A DNA stretch of 64,000 bases from JALNZF01 sp964447405 (GCA_964447405.1 CAYUSP010000003.1:372001-436000); one strand, 5' to 3'. Counted from the first letter of the stretch, positions 27,857 to 37,538 are shown. Numbers and translations are program-made. The notes: generated by a model from the sequence alone, not told the origin.

Positions 27857-28573
27857 ATGAAGAAGCATTTCATCAGCATCATTCTGGTCATCGTCGCAGT
27901 CATCGCTTTACCAGCAACGGGTCTTACCTCTGAATCCCTGTCACGCTGCGCTGATAAAGATACGGCATGCAGGAATTTTGAGCAGTTCCTTGAAGCACAG
28001 CAGCCGGAAAAGATCATCGAGCAATATAATTCAGCGATTCCCTACTCTGAGGACGCCCGTATTTTTATCGGCGAGGCTTACCTGGCTATGGCATCGCGAG
28101 ACAATATCAGCCCCGACGTTGAAGAGAGCTATTACCGGAGAGCGATCGAGGTAAAACACAACATTGCTTACATGGGGCTGTATTTCTTCTATGCAGTGAA
28201 AGACGAGGAGATGGCTATCGGTTTTCTGCGGGATTATTTACAAACCCGGCCGGCTGATACTGTGCCCTATGTTATCCTGGGTGAATATGAGCTGAACAGG
28301 ATGAATTACGAGCTCGCTGATTCGTACCTGCGGCTGGCGAAGCAGGTTGCCCATGCGCATTCACCACGTGTAGACTGGCTGCTGTTCCAGACTAGCTACC
28401 TTCTGAAAAACTTCACCTTAGCAAAAGAGATGTTTGAAAGCGCTGTAACAAAAGGCAAGTTTGATAAAGAGCTGAAGGCACTGACTTCCGATCCCCGATT
28501 CTCAGAAATCAGCAAACGCCCAGAGTTTTCGCAGTTTTGCAACTTGCTGAAAGTAGCCATGGCCTACAACTGA
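27857..28573 (+). CDS. exported TPR-like protein
   Basis: A 238-residue exported protein. A signal peptide (residues 1-25, hydrophobic IILVIVAVIALPA) is followed by helical repeats of tetratricopeptide type (for example DARIFIGEAYLAMASR and VPYVILGEYELNRMNYELADSYLRLAKQ). AAGGAGG precedes the ATG. Two cysteines near the mature N-terminus (SRCADKDTACRN) may form a disulfide. It is a single gene with its own promoter and terminators. Function unknown. Confidence 0.82.
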   Translation: MKKHFISIILVIVAVIALPATGLTSESLSRCADKDTACRNFEQFLEAQQPEKIIEQYNSAIPYSEDARIFIGEAYLAMASRDNISPDVEESYYRRAIEVKHNIAYMGLYFFYAVKDEEMAIGFLRDYLQTRPADTVPYVILGEYELNRMNYELADSYLRLAKQVAHAHSPRVDWLLFQTSYLLKNFTLAKEMFESAVTKGKFDKELKALTSDPRFSEISKRPEFSQFCNLLKVAMAYN

Positions 28574-28588
28574 CAAATCATTACCGTC

Positions 28589-28617
28589 CCGCCGCCCAAT
28601 CATCAGCGCGGCGGGGC
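28589..28617 (+). terminator. hairpin after the TPR gene
   Basis: Stem CCCGCCGC / GCGGCGGG around a 12-base loop, about 15 bases past the stop codon, with no T-run. It probably backs up the terminator that follows. Confidence 0.45.
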
Positions 28618-28643
28618 ATTCCCCTCTTATAGATGGAAAGATT

Positions 28644-28675
28644 AACGCTGGAGCCTAATGGCTCCAGCGTTTTTT
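28644..28675 (+). terminator. rho-independent terminator
   Basis: Perfect 12-bp stem AACGCTGGAGCC / GGCTCCAGCGTT with loop TAAT, followed by a T-run. It ends the TPR transcript; the A-poor left side gives little support for the reverse direction. Confidence 0.88.
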
Positions 28676-28718
28676 ACTTAGTACACGGTTAATCATTTTT
28701 TAGACCCCTGACCGTTTT

Positions 28719-29351
28719 TTATCTCCGTATAACGAGCAGTGCGCGCCGGTCCCCATGTTCGGCTGCATGCATAACCTGATCCCCGCAGCCCTCACCGTAT
28801 ACCATTTCGATCGCCTCCACGAAACCAGGGCTCAATAAGCGCGAACCCGGCGCTTTCCGCGTATTGCAATTGAATAGAAAGGCATCGTTGATAGCCGAGA
28901 GAACCTCATCGCCGTCCGAGAAATGCATGGGCCACAGCAGGCAGACTTTCGGTTTTACCTGCTCCAGCGGCAGGCCGAGTATCATGGCGACAGTATGCAG
29001 AGAGCAGTGGGTCCGGTGATTGGACCAGTAGGCGAAAAGGCAGAGACCGTCCTCATTCGTGTCGATGGAGAAAAGCCCGGGTTCCTCATTTTCGAAAACG
29101 TTATCGTATCCCCCGCCGGCTATTAAATGCGGGCAGAGTTTCGCTGCCTCGGGCAGGACCCTGATAATCCTGTTCATTTCCGCGGTGGTGACACATACCT
29201 CATACGAGGAGCAGCAGCACTTCTCGCCTCTGGCGCAGCCGTTGCAGTTATTCTCGAGCAACTGAAGAGACTCAACGTCGACCTCCACGCTGCTGCGCTG
29301 ATGCTGCGGCGGTCGTTTTGTGCGCCTCTGTTTCGGACTTTTCGATGGCAT
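28719..29351 (-). CDS. YkgJ-like cysteine-cluster protein
   Basis: A 210-residue soluble protein with a basic N-terminus and a cysteine cluster NCNGCARGEKCCCSSYEVC (residues 34-52), later CSLHTVAMILGLPLEQVKPKVCLLWP and FNCNTRK. This spacing fits the YkgJ/Fli(B)-type zinc- or iron-chelating family. Its metal and role are unknown. It is monocistronic, facing the TPR terminator. Confidence 0.75.
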   Translation of the reverse strand: MPSKSPKQRRTKRPPQHQRSSVEVDVESLQLLENNCNGCARGEKCCCSSYEVCVTTAEMNRIIRVLPEAAKLCPHLIAGGGYDNVFENEEPGLFSIDTNEDGLCLFAYWSNHRTHCSLHTVAMILGLPLEQVKPKVCLLWPMHFSDGDEVLSAINDAFLFNCNTRKAPGSRLLSPGFVEAIEMVYGEGCGDQVMHAAEHGDRRALLVIRR

Positions 29352-29487
29352 TGGATTTAAGGAGAGCGGGGAATGAGGCTGTTGGTTTTTAAACGAGGCG
29401 ATCCCCGCTCTTTTTCAGATGACTTCAAAGCCGCATTCTGCGTTTATTTGACCGGTGCTTAGAGCTGAACTCAGCCTATGAGGAGCT

Positions 29488-29670
29488 TCATGTGGGGCCG
29501 CAGTTCATGGAGCAGGCGTTTGCCGTTTTTCTGTGATCCAGTGGTTCATGGCACTTCTTGTACTTCTTGTTGCTGCCGCACCAGCAGGGTTCGTTCCTGC
29601 CTGGTAGCTTTTGCGGCATACCCTCGTCCCTGCTGCTGAGCAAAGCTCCAAGTTTGTCAATGATACCCAT
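29488..29670 (-). CDS. small SEC-C motif protein
   Basis: A 60-residue protein whose core is a SEC-C zinc motif, PCWCGSNKKYKKCH (residues 27-40), the metal-binding element found at the end of SecA and on many small proteins. The N-terminus MGIIDKLGALLSSR is amphipathic. GGACGTGAGAA lies before the ATG. The C-terminal tail carries two more cysteines (CSMNC). Role unknown. Confidence 0.65.
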   Translation of the reverse strand: MGIIDKLGALLSSRDEGMPQKLPGRNEPCWCGSNKKYKKCHEPLDHRKTANACSMNCGPT

Positions 29671-29940
29671 TTCTCACGTCCTGCCTTCCTGAGCATCGAA
29701 TCGATCACCGCTGTACACAACAAACAACAGATGGTTCGAGAATGTCACCGGTTTATGGATGGCGGATTATACCTCCCTTATCCTTTGGATGCTACAGGAT
29801 TTATTAGACCAGCTTGAGAAGGTAAAGTTTTCGGGAGTTGCAGGCAGGAACTGTAATACCAAAATGATAATGTCCTAATTCGCCAAAATAGAAAAGTCCT
29901 ATTCCCAGTTACTATGACTCGACCATCAAGGGAGGGCATT

Positions 29941-30060
29941 GTGGGGGAAAAGGATATCCTCACGATGAGCAACAGGGAAACAAAACGACTCCATATCATT
30001 CATCAGGTATTGAAAAAAAAGTGACACAGGTGGACGCAGCAGAACTTATCAGCGTTAGTT
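29941..30060 (+). pseudogene. remnant of a transposase N-terminus, frameshifted
   Basis: From GTG 29941 (or ATG 29965) the frame reads MSNRETKRLHIIHQVLKKK and then stops. One frame over, after the run of eight A at 30013-30020, it continues VTQVDAAELISVS. Joined, this is the helix-turn-helix start of ISNCY-like transposases (KRL..I..VL.....TQ.EAAELL.LS). The rest of the transposase is missing. The AT-rich 90 bases upstream, from about 29850, look like the left end of the same element. The 425-base gap 29671-30095 holds nothing else recognisable. Confidence 0.55.
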
Positions 30061-30095
30061 CCTTGATAGTGTTTCTTCTATGAATCATGAATTAG

Positions 30096-30989
30096 TTACT
30101 TTGTCAGCGAATATTCATCAACAATCTCGCGATCGATCGTCATAAACTTAAATGTCGCTGTCCGTTCCCCGACTACGACAAGCATCGCCCCATAATTTCT
30201 ATTATAGCGTGATTGGCTCCCGCTGACGATGGATGTGAAATCGTAGATGGATGAACCACCCAGACCGTTTACGAAATAAGGAAAATCGTTTACCAAAATC
30301 CTTTCATAGGTATGGTCATGCCCTGAAAAAACACAGTCTGCCCCCCACTCCTTGAATGGCCATTGCATAAAAGCATGAGACCCGTGCAGTCCTGATGAAA
30401 AGGGTGGATGATGAAAATAAACCATCTTGAAAGCTTTGCCTGATGATGATAGCTGATTTTTCAGCCAATTCGCCTGGATCGAATCAATCGCTACGCCATC
30501 CGGCTCATTGGCATCGGTATTAAGAATAAAAAACTGAATCGGTCCCCACGTAAACGTGTAATAGCGCTCGTTGCCGGGAAGGACAAAATATTCAAAAAAG
30601 GGCTGTGCCCCGCTCGGGGAAAGCCAGTCATGATTTCCCAGAGAGGGGAAAAACCGGTTCTCGACAGACCCTTCACCATAGGTGCCGGAATAGGGATGGA
30701 TAAATTGGTGATAATATTTCCCAATATTGGCATCGATCGTTGCCTGTTCGCCATAATAATAATTATTGTCACCGGTAGTTATGATGAAATCGGGATTCCA
30801 TGATTTGACGAGGTCAGACACCGCCCTGTTGGCGGGGCCATCGAGGCCATAATCTCCAATGACCGCGAACGTCGATAGTATTGATTGAGGTGGGGTATCC
30901 GATCTGTCCCGACAGGCCGGGATCAATAGGAATACCAAACAATAAAGCAGCAACGTTGAATGCCAAAATATGCCAGGCCATCGTATCAC
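30096..30989 (-). CDS. exported purple-acid-phosphatase-like metallophosphoesterase
   Basis: A 297-residue calcineurin-like phosphoesterase. A hydrophobic signal ends in a lipobox-like LLIPAC (residues 21-26). Metal-ligand motifs in order: VIGDYG, TTGDNNYY, LGNHDW, FHHPPF and SGHDHTYER, the set seen in purple acid phosphatase-like enzymes. It should sit in the periplasm, probably lipid-anchored, and hydrolyse phosphate esters of unknown identity. The start is a GTG without a good ribosome site, so it is uncertain. Monocistronic. Confidence 0.85.
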   Translation of the reverse strand: MIRWPGIFWHSTLLLYCLVFLLIPACRDRSDTPPQSILSTFAVIGDYGLDGPANRAVSDLVKSWNPDFIITTGDNNYYYGEQATIDANIGKYYHQFIHPYSGTYGEGSVENRFFPSLGNHDWLSPSGAQPFFEYFVLPGNERYYTFTWGPIQFFILNTDANEPDGVAIDSIQANWLKNQLSSSGKAFKMVYFHHPPFSSGLHGSHAFMQWPFKEWGADCVFSGHDHTYERILVNDFPYFVNGLGGSSIYDFTSIVSGSQSRYNRNYGAMLVVVGERTATFKFMTIDREIVDEYSLTK

Positions 30990-31227
30990 GCGATTATGTT
31001 AATCCTTCGGGTATTCGTATTTTAAGTCTGAGCTAAACCATTGTCCGTCTGCGGAATCAATGCACCAATGAGACGATGTCGCTTATGGTGCATGGCGTCT
31101 TTCCATGCAATTTCAGCATCAACATTTCTTGCAATGCCCTCTCTTTCTCTTCCCGTCTCAGTGGTTAATGATACCATGTTCGCATCGGTAATAGTATTGT
31201 TGCAAATCGGCAAAACATTGCAGACCA

Positions 31228-33888
31228 TCAGATCAGGCTCTTCGACACGATCTCATGCACGTCTTTGGATAACTTCGGCGCTTTCAGGATCCGTTCGAGC
31301 TGCGCCCGCATGAGCCCTCTCCGCCCTACCTCGTAGCGCTTCCACATCGTGAACGAAGACACAAGCCGCGCTGCGATCTGAGGATTCAATGCATCAACGG
31401 CCAGCACCTTGTCAGCTAGGAATTCGTACCCCACGCCATCGGGTTCGTGGAACCGCACGGAATTGGATGCAAAAGCCCCGATCAGCGAGCGTACCTTGTT
31501 TGGGTTCTTGATGCTGAATACCGGATGCGTCATCAGCTTTTTCACCGTATCGAGTGTGTTTGGCAGGCGCGATGTGGCCTGAATCGCAAGCCATTTGTCC
31601 ATGACCAGCGGATCATCCTTCCATTTGTCATGGAACGCGGCCAGCGCCTCTTCACGCTCCTCGCATTCGCTGTTCGCCAGGTTCGCGAGCGCGCTGATCA
31701 CATCAGTCATGTTCGTGCCATTCCTGAACTGATCCTTGCAGAGGTCGCGCACGTCGCGGTCTTCCAGTTCCGAGAGATAAGCGAGGCAGGTGTTCTTGAG
31801 GCTCCGCTTCCCGATCGCCACCTGGTCAACACGATAGGGGCCGTCATCCCGGTTTGCCTGGTACGTCGCCAGGAGCGGGCCCTTCAGGACAACAGCAAGG
31901 GTCTGCTGAACGAACTTTTTCGCCTCATGAATGGCCAGCGGATCGATTTCCGGCATGAAGTCAGCCAGGTAGGCCTCGGCGGGCAGTACCAGGGTGAAAG
32001 CCTGGAACGCTTTGTCCTGCATATTACTTTCGAGAATGGCCCTGAACGCATCGATGAAAAGATTGTCCAGCGCGAGTAGCTTCCCCTGTTGAAAATCCCG
32101 GACCAGATCAAGCAGCAGCTTCGCCGCAAACTGCTGGCCCGCATCCCATCGGTTGAACTCGTCGGAGTCATGTGACATGAGAATGAGCCGCTCCTCGTCC
32201 GTCAAGTCTATTTTCACTTTCACCGGCGCCGAGAATCCGCGCAGGATCGAGGGCACGGGTTCGTCAGGGATATCCTGGAACACGAAGGTCTCTTCAGGCT
32301 TTTTTATCTCCAGATTTATCGTCCCCGCTTTTCGGATTCCCTGCTTCCCCGATGCCAGACATATGTCCAGATCTTTCCCGTCCCTTCCGAGGAGTCCAAT
32401 GGCAACCGGAATATGCATGGGCTTCTTTTCTTTTTGGTCAGGCGTCGAAGGACAGGTTTGCCTGAATATGAGCGTATACGTCCTCGCCTTCGGGTCATAC
32501 AACCGCGTGATCGCGAGCTCCGGTGTGCCCGCCTGCGAGTACCAAAGCTTGAACTGCGAGAGGTCCGCTCCGGTCGCGTCTTCCATGGCTGTTACGAAAT
32601 CGTCAGTGGTTACAGCCTGTCCGTCGTGGCGAGAGAAGTAGAGGTCCGTGCCCTTGCGGAAACCTGCGGGACCCAGGATCGTCCGCAGCATCCGGATCAC
32701 TTCTGCGCCCTTGTTGTATATCGTAAGTGTGTAGAAATTGTTGATCTCGACGTATGTCTCCGGCCGTACGGGGTGCGCCATGGGCCCTGCATCCTCACGG
32801 AACTGGTGCGTGCGCAGGATGTTCACGTCGCTTATCCGCTTCACGCCCCGTGATGTCATGTCCTCCATGAAATGCTGGTCACGGAACACGGTGAATCCTT
32901 CTTTGAGCGACAGCTGGAACCAGTCGCGGCAGGTGACGCGGTCGCCTGACCAGTTGTGGAAATACTCGTGCCCAACCACACCCTGGATGCCCTGGTAATC
33001 GCCGTCTGTTGCGGTTTCGGGTTTCGCCAGCACGTATTTCGAATTGAAGACATTCAGACCTTTGTTCTCCATGGCGCCCATGTTAAAGTCGTCCGTGGCC
33101 ACGATCATGAACAGATCAAGGTCGTACTCTCTGCCGTATGCCTCCTCGTCCCATCGCATTGCCTGCTTCAGCGATTCCATGGCATGGCCGCATTTGTCCT
33201 TGTTGTGATGCTGAACGTAAATGCGGAGCGTCACGTCGCGTCCGGACAGGGTCCTGAAGTGGTCCTCGACCAGGGCGAAATCCCCGGCTACTAGCGCGAA
33301 GAGATACGCTGGCTTCGGGTACGGGTCATGCCACGTTGCCTTGTGCCTGTTGCCCCCGAGATCGACAATGCCGAGTTGATTGCCGTTCGACAACATGAAG
33401 GGATATTTTTGTTTATCGCCGACGATCGTCGTCATAAACCGAGCCAACACGTCAGGCCGGTCTGGATAATAGGTGATCTTCCTGAATCCCTCTGCCTCAC
33501 ACTGGGTGACGAAGCCGCTGCCAGACATGTAGAGGCCGGACAGCTCCGTGTTGTCCCGGGGATTTATTTCGGTTTCTATCTCGAGGACAAACCGGTCAGG
33601 GGCCGATGTGATCGTAAGCGTTTCAGCGTCAAGCTTGTAGTGACTCGCATCAAGCAGTTCGCCGTCGAGTTTGATCGACAGGAGCTTGAGGTCTTTCCCA
33701 TTCAGCACGAACGGGTAAAGACCCTCGCAGTTGTCACGATTGCACAGCACCGTCAGAAGCGACGTTACGCGCGTACGCTTCTCATCAAGCTCAATCTGCA
33801 GATTCACCGTCTCGATATGAAAGTCAGGCGGACGGTATTCTTTAAGACTGGTTGTCACATGGGATCTTTTGTGTCCCTCTTCGGTCAT
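31228..33888 (-). CDS. pepN: aminopeptidase N (M1 family)
   Basis: An 886-residue PepN of E. coli type. It has the exopeptidase motif MGAMENKGLN, the zinc site VVGHEYFHNWSGDR with the distal glutamate in KEGFTVFRD, and the long helical C-terminal domain ending EIVSKSLI. It removes N-terminal residues from peptides in the cytosol. AGAGG precedes the ATG. The 235 bases downstream, up to the phosphoesterase, show no gene I can support. Confidence 0.97.
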   Translation of the reverse strand: MTEEGHKRSHVTTSLKEYRPPDFHIETVNLQIELDEKRTRVTSLLTVLCNRDNCEGLYPFVLNGKDLKLLSIKLDGELLDASHYKLDAETLTITSAPDRFVLEIETEINPRDNTELSGLYMSGSGFVTQCEAEGFRKITYYPDRPDVLARFMTTIVGDKQKYPFMLSNGNQLGIVDLGGNRHKATWHDPYPKPAYLFALVAGDFALVEDHFRTLSGRDVTLRIYVQHHNKDKCGHAMESLKQAMRWDEEAYGREYDLDLFMIVATDDFNMGAMENKGLNVFNSKYVLAKPETATDGDYQGIQGVVGHEYFHNWSGDRVTCRDWFQLSLKEGFTVFRDQHFMEDMTSRGVKRISDVNILRTHQFREDAGPMAHPVRPETYVEINNFYTLTIYNKGAEVIRMLRTILGPAGFRKGTDLYFSRHDGQAVTTDDFVTAMEDATGADLSQFKLWYSQAGTPELAITRLYDPKARTYTLIFRQTCPSTPDQKEKKPMHIPVAIGLLGRDGKDLDICLASGKQGIRKAGTINLEIKKPEETFVFQDIPDEPVPSILRGFSAPVKVKIDLTDEERLILMSHDSDEFNRWDAGQQFAAKLLLDLVRDFQQGKLLALDNLFIDAFRAILESNMQDKAFQAFTLVLPAEAYLADFMPEIDPLAIHEAKKFVQQTLAVVLKGPLLATYQANRDDGPYRVDQVAIGKRSLKNTCLAYLSELEDRDVRDLCKDQFRNGTNMTDVISALANLANSECEEREEALAAFHDKWKDDPLVMDKWLAIQATSRLPNTLDTVKKLMTHPVFSIKNPNKVRSLIGAFASNSVRFHEPDGVGYEFLADKVLAVDALNPQIAARLVSSFTMWKRYEVGRRGLMRAQLERILKAPKLSKDVHEIVSKSLI

Positions 33889-34008
33889 GAAAGCCTCTTT
33901 TCAGTCTTGATTACGGTTGAGTGAACGTGATATGCGGAGTATCACATACAGCTTCAGAATGGAACGAGCGTACTATATAATTTAGAATGGGGCAAGGGAA
34001 AATAGAAG

Positions 34009-35229
34009 TCATTCCGATCTTAGCGACACGATCGGATCGAACTCTGCAGCCTTCCTGGCCGGATAAATGCCGAAGAATAATCCTATCGCAGCTGAAAATA
34101 TAAAAGCGACGGCAACAGAAGGCAAGGATATGCTTGTCGGGAGTTCCGTTGTCCAACCCACAATAAGCGATCCCGAGATCCCCAGCGCAGCGCCAATGAT
34201 CCCTCCCGCGAGGCTGAGCACCAGTGCTTCCATGAGAAACTGAAGAAGGATGTCCTTTTTGCGCGCGCCGAGCGCCCTGCGAAGGCCGATCTCCCTGACT
34301 CGCTCTTTGATGGATATAAGCATAATCGCGAGAATGCCCACGCCGCCGACCAGGAGCGAGATCGCGGCAATGCCGCCGAGAAGCATCGTAAAGGTTTCCG
34401 ACGTTTCCTGCTCGGCGCGCAGGATGTCCATCTGGTTTTGTATGCTGAAATCGTTTTCCCTGCCGGGCTTCAACCGGTGGCGCTCGCGAAGGATCGAGGC
34501 GATGTCGGCCACTGCCTTGTCCATAAGCGACACGTCGCGTGCGGCAATGTATATATTGTTAACGTACGTAACGTTCATCAGCCTGCGCATGGCCGTGGTT
34601 ATCGGGATGAGGATCTGATCGTCGTCATCCTGACCAATGGCATTTACGCCCTTTTCCTCAAGTACGCCGATGACTTCGAAAGGCACATTGTTGATCCGGA
34701 CCATCTCGCCGATGGCCGCGCGATCCTCGAAAAGATTTCGAACAACGGTCCTGCCGAGCACTGCGACCCGCAGGGAAGCTCTGACCTCATCCTCGGTAAA
34801 GAAGCGGCCCAGCCCGGGCCGGAAATTGCGTATCTCGGGAAATTCCGGTGTGGTGCCTGACACAACCGTGTTAGAGCTCGTCTCGCCGTATTTGACCAGA
34901 TATTTTTTCCCCTGGAACGGGGCGGCCTTTGCGATTGCCGCGGATTCGGTTGCGAGCGCCACAGCATCGCGCACGGTGAGTGAAGTAGTATTGCCAGTCT
35001 GCCTCGGCCTGCCGGCGATAATGCGCACTTTACCGGCGGTTACGATGATCAGGTTCGTGCCGAGGCCCTGAATCTTCTTCAGGACCGCCTCCTGGGCGCC
35101 TCTGCCGATTGCGACCATCAGGACCACGGCAGATACACCGATCACGATGCCGATCACCGCCAGGGCGGTGCGCATCTTATGCGTGCCAAGGGTCTTGAGG
35201 GCTATTTTGGTACCTTTGATTAACTTCAT
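34009..35229 (-). CDS. MacB-like ABC transporter permease (second copy)
   Basis: A 406-residue FtsX/MacB-type permease without an ATPase domain. One N-terminal membrane span (LAVIGIVIGVSAVVLMVAIG), a large periplasmic MacB_PCD domain (about residues 45-270) and three C-terminal spans. It resembles the permease at 35641-36858 throughout but is separated from it by a 400-base block of repeats. It probably uses the ATPase at 36858-37538. It lies at the 3' end of the efflux locus. Confidence 0.88.
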   Translation of the reverse strand: MKLIKGTKIALKTLGTHKMRTALAVIGIVIGVSAVVLMVAIGRGAQEAVLKKIQGLGTNLIIVTAGKVRIIAGRPRQTGNTTSLTVRDAVALATESAAIAKAAPFQGKKYLVKYGETSSNTVVSGTTPEFPEIRNFRPGLGRFFTEDEVRASLRVAVLGRTVVRNLFEDRAAIGEMVRINNVPFEVIGVLEEKGVNAIGQDDDDQILIPITTAMRRLMNVTYVNNIYIAARDVSLMDKAVADIASILRERHRLKPGRENDFSIQNQMDILRAEQETSETFTMLLGGIAAISLLVGGVGILAIMLISIKERVREIGLRRALGARKKDILLQFLMEALVLSLAGGIIGAALGISGSLIVGWTTELPTSISLPSVAVAFIFSAAIGLFFGIYPARKAAEFDPIVSLRSE

Positions 35230-35238
35230 AACTCTTTT

Positions 35239-35634
35239 ATCGCAGAGGACGCAGGGAAAGACAGAAATTTATCAGCCGCGGATTTTCGCGGAAAAGACGG
35301 ATAAGGTCGGTTTAAAGAATCAAAACCATGGAGTGCTATTTTCCTCCAATCAGTCCAATGCCTGATGTTTATCCGCGTTCATCCGCGAAAATCTGCGTCC
35401 AAATAAAATACTTTACAAACCAGGATCTTAAAATTCAAGTCAAGTTCTGAGTCAAAAAAAACCATTTTCACACGAAGCCGCAGAGCACACGAAGAAAATC
35501 TTAAGTCTGGAATTATTTATCCTGAATCTCTTCGTGGCTTCGTGCCTTCGTGTGAGACCGAATTAGTTCATGACTAATCGGTCTGAGGTTCACCCCGTTA
35601 ATTATTACGCTCTCTGCGTCCTCTGCGGTCAATT
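35239..35634. repeat. block of nested intergenic inverted repeats
   Basis: The gap between the two permease genes (35230-35640) is almost all repeat. Outer arms CGCAGAGGACGCAG (35239-35258) and its complement (35610-35634) enclose two further palindromes: GCGGATTTTCGCGG-type arms at 35276-35305 and 35370-35397, and CACACGAAGCCGCAGAG-type arms at 35470-35503 and 35527-35557. No gene is seen. Confidence 0.75.
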
Positions 35635-35640
35635 CCGTTT

Positions 35641-36858
35641 CTAGCTTTTTAAAGCGAGCACCGGATCCATCTCAGCCGCTTTTTTCGCGGGATGAATCCC
35701 GGCGAGTATCCCGACAAGCACCGAGAAAATGAACCCGAGCACAAAAGACTCCCACGAGGGCATTGCCGGCATTTTCCCCTTGCTCAAAATGGGGAGCAGA
35801 ATTGCGGCAACCAGCCCAACGAGCACACCGATAATACCGCCCATGAGCGTGATCAAAGACGATTCGATCAGGAACTGGTTCTTGATGTCCTTTTTTCGGG
35901 CCCCGACAGCCCTGCGCAAACCGATCTCCTTCACGCGCTCACCCACGGAGATCAGCATGATGTTCATAACTATGATCCCGCCGACGATGAGCGATATAAG
36001 CGATACAAGCCCGAGAAAGAGATTGAGCGTACCCATCATGCCCTTTGCCATCTTGCTGACAGAAGAGGCCCCCCGCACGCGAAAATCTTCGGGGAATCCC
36101 GGCTGTATGTGATGCCGCTCCTTGAGCAATGCAGTAACATCGTTCTCGATCTTCTCTACCTGGTTCGAATCAATGGCAGCAATGCGGATGATGTTGACAT
36201 ACGGCGTATTGAAAACCCTTCTGCTGGCGGTCGTGTACGGAATTAAGATGCGGCTGTCCATGTCCATGCCCATGGGGCTGGTCCCTCGCGCGCCAAGTAC
36301 GCCAATGACCTTAAAATTCACATTTTCGATCCTGATGTTCGTACCAGTGGGATCTGCATTGCCGTACAGTTCGCTTACCACGGTCTTACCGAGCACGGCC
36401 ACTCTGGCCATGCCTGCCATGTCCTCCTCGGAAAAATAGTCTCCGCTCTCCACAGGCCAATCCCACGCGTCGCCATAGTTCACGGTGCCGCCGTAGATCG
36501 TGGTGTTGGTGTTGTTCTCCTCGTACTTCACGGTCCGTCCGAGCCGAATGAGCGCGGCATCCATTGCCTTGATCCCTTTAATTTCCGTCAGTACCGCTTG
36601 GGCGTCCTCAAGGGTCAAGGTATTAACCTTTTCATCAGGAGGCCCCAGGACCTTGCCGCCGCCTGCGAAGATCATCACCGCATTTGCTCCGAAATTCTGA
36701 ACAGTCTTCATCACCTTGGCGCTTGCGCCTTTTCCCACGGAAACGATCACCGTAAGGGTGGTTATTCCGATAATAACGCCAAGCATCATCAAGAATGCCC
36801 TCATTTTATTCATGCCGATCGCCTTCATGGCGAGTTTAACTGTCTTTGCCTGTTTCAT
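35641..36858 (-). CDS. MacB-like ABC transporter permease
   Basis: A 405-residue FtsX/MacB-type permease: N-terminal span (FLMMLGVIIGITTLTVIVSVG), periplasmic MacB_PCD domain, and three C-terminal spans (for example SLISLIVGGIIVMNIMLISVGER). The ATPase part of MacB is a separate gene overlapping its start by one base. With MacA and TolC genes upstream it should form a tripartite pump that exports a peptide, lipid or drug from the periplasm. Confidence 0.92.
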   Translation of the reverse strand: MKQAKTVKLAMKAIGMNKMRAFLMMLGVIIGITTLTVIVSVGKGASAKVMKTVQNFGANAVMIFAGGGKVLGPPDEKVNTLTLEDAQAVLTEIKGIKAMDAALIRLGRTVKYEENNTNTTIYGGTVNYGDAWDWPVESGDYFSEEDMAGMARVAVLGKTVVSELYGNADPTGTNIRIENVNFKVIGVLGARGTSPMGMDMDSRILIPYTTASRRVFNTPYVNIIRIAAIDSNQVEKIENDVTALLKERHHIQPGFPEDFRVRGASSVSKMAKGMMGTLNLFLGLVSLISLIVGGIIVMNIMLISVGERVKEIGLRRAVGARKKDIKNQFLIESSLITLMGGIIGVLVGLVAAILLPILSKGKMPAMPSWESFVLGFIFSVLVGILAGIHPAKKAAEMDPVLALKS

Positions 36859-37538
36859 TATGCCACCTTCCTTTCGTCGCTCACGATCCTGCCGTCGCGC
36901 ATCCTGATGATCCGGCTTGCCCGCTCTGCGATCTCGTCGGAGTGCGTGACCATAATGATGGTTCTGCCGTCCTTATGGAGCTTGTCGAAGATGGACATGA
37001 CCTCGGTGCTGGAGGCGGTATCGAGATTGCCCGTGGGCTCGTCCGCGAGCAGAATGCTCGGATCGTTCACCAGAGAACGGGCAATGGCCACGCGCTGCTG
37101 TTGTCCGCCCGAAAGTTCACTCGGCACGTAATGCATGCGGTCGCCGAGGCCAACCTCCTCAAGCGCCGTGGATGCAAGAGCGTTCATGTCCAGTTCGTCC
37201 GTGCTGTAGATGAGCGGGAGCTGCACATTTTCCAGCGCTGTGGTGCGAGCCAATAGATGGAATGACTGGAACACGAAGCCGATCTTCTTGTTGCGTATAG
37301 AGGACAGGTTGTCATCGTCCATCTTATCCACTTCAATCCCATCAAGACGGTACTCTCCGGTGCTCGGCTTGTCCAGACACCCGATGATGTTCATGAGCGT
37401 ACTCTTGCCCATGCCTGACGGTGCCATGATGGCAACATACTCGCCTTTCTCGATCTTGAGCGATACGCCCTGCAGCACCTTTACTTCCAAGCCCCCGTTT
37501 TTAAGATACGTCTTGGTAATGTCCTTTAACTCGATCAT
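36858..37538 (-). CDS. MacB/LolD-type ABC transporter ATPase
   Basis: A 226-residue ABC ATPase: Walker A APSGMGKSTLM (residues 39-49), signature LSGGQQQRVAIARSL, Walker B ILLADEPTGNLD and the switch histidine in MVTHSDE. Members of this group power MacB-type mechanotransmission rather than substrate flux across the inner membrane. It overlaps the permease start and follows macA by 80 bases. Confidence 0.95.
   Translation of the reverse strand: MIELKDITKTYLKNGGLEVKVLQGVSLKIEKGEYVAIMAPSGMGKSTLMNIIGCLDKPSTGEYRLDGIEVDKMDDDNLSSIRNKKIGFVFQSFHLLARTTALENVQLPLIYSTDELDMNALASTALEEVGLGDRMHYVPSELSGGQQQRVAIARSLVNDPSILLADEPTGNLDTASSTEVMSIFDKLHKDGRTIIMVTHSDEIAERASRIIRMRDGRIVSDERKVA

Noticed and set aside
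29363..29411. Inverted repeat AGAGCGGGGA / TCCCCGCTCT with a T-run
   Set aside because: The loop is about 29 bases and no gene ends there on the plus strand, so a terminator call is not supported.
29778..29999. 73-residue minus-strand frame upstream of the phosphoesterase
   Set aside because: It overlaps the transposase remnant on the other strand and has no recognisable content.
31022..31228. 68-residue minus-strand frame directly after pepN
   Set aside because: Its ATG overlaps the pepN stop, but there is no recognisable family or ribosome site, so I do not call it.
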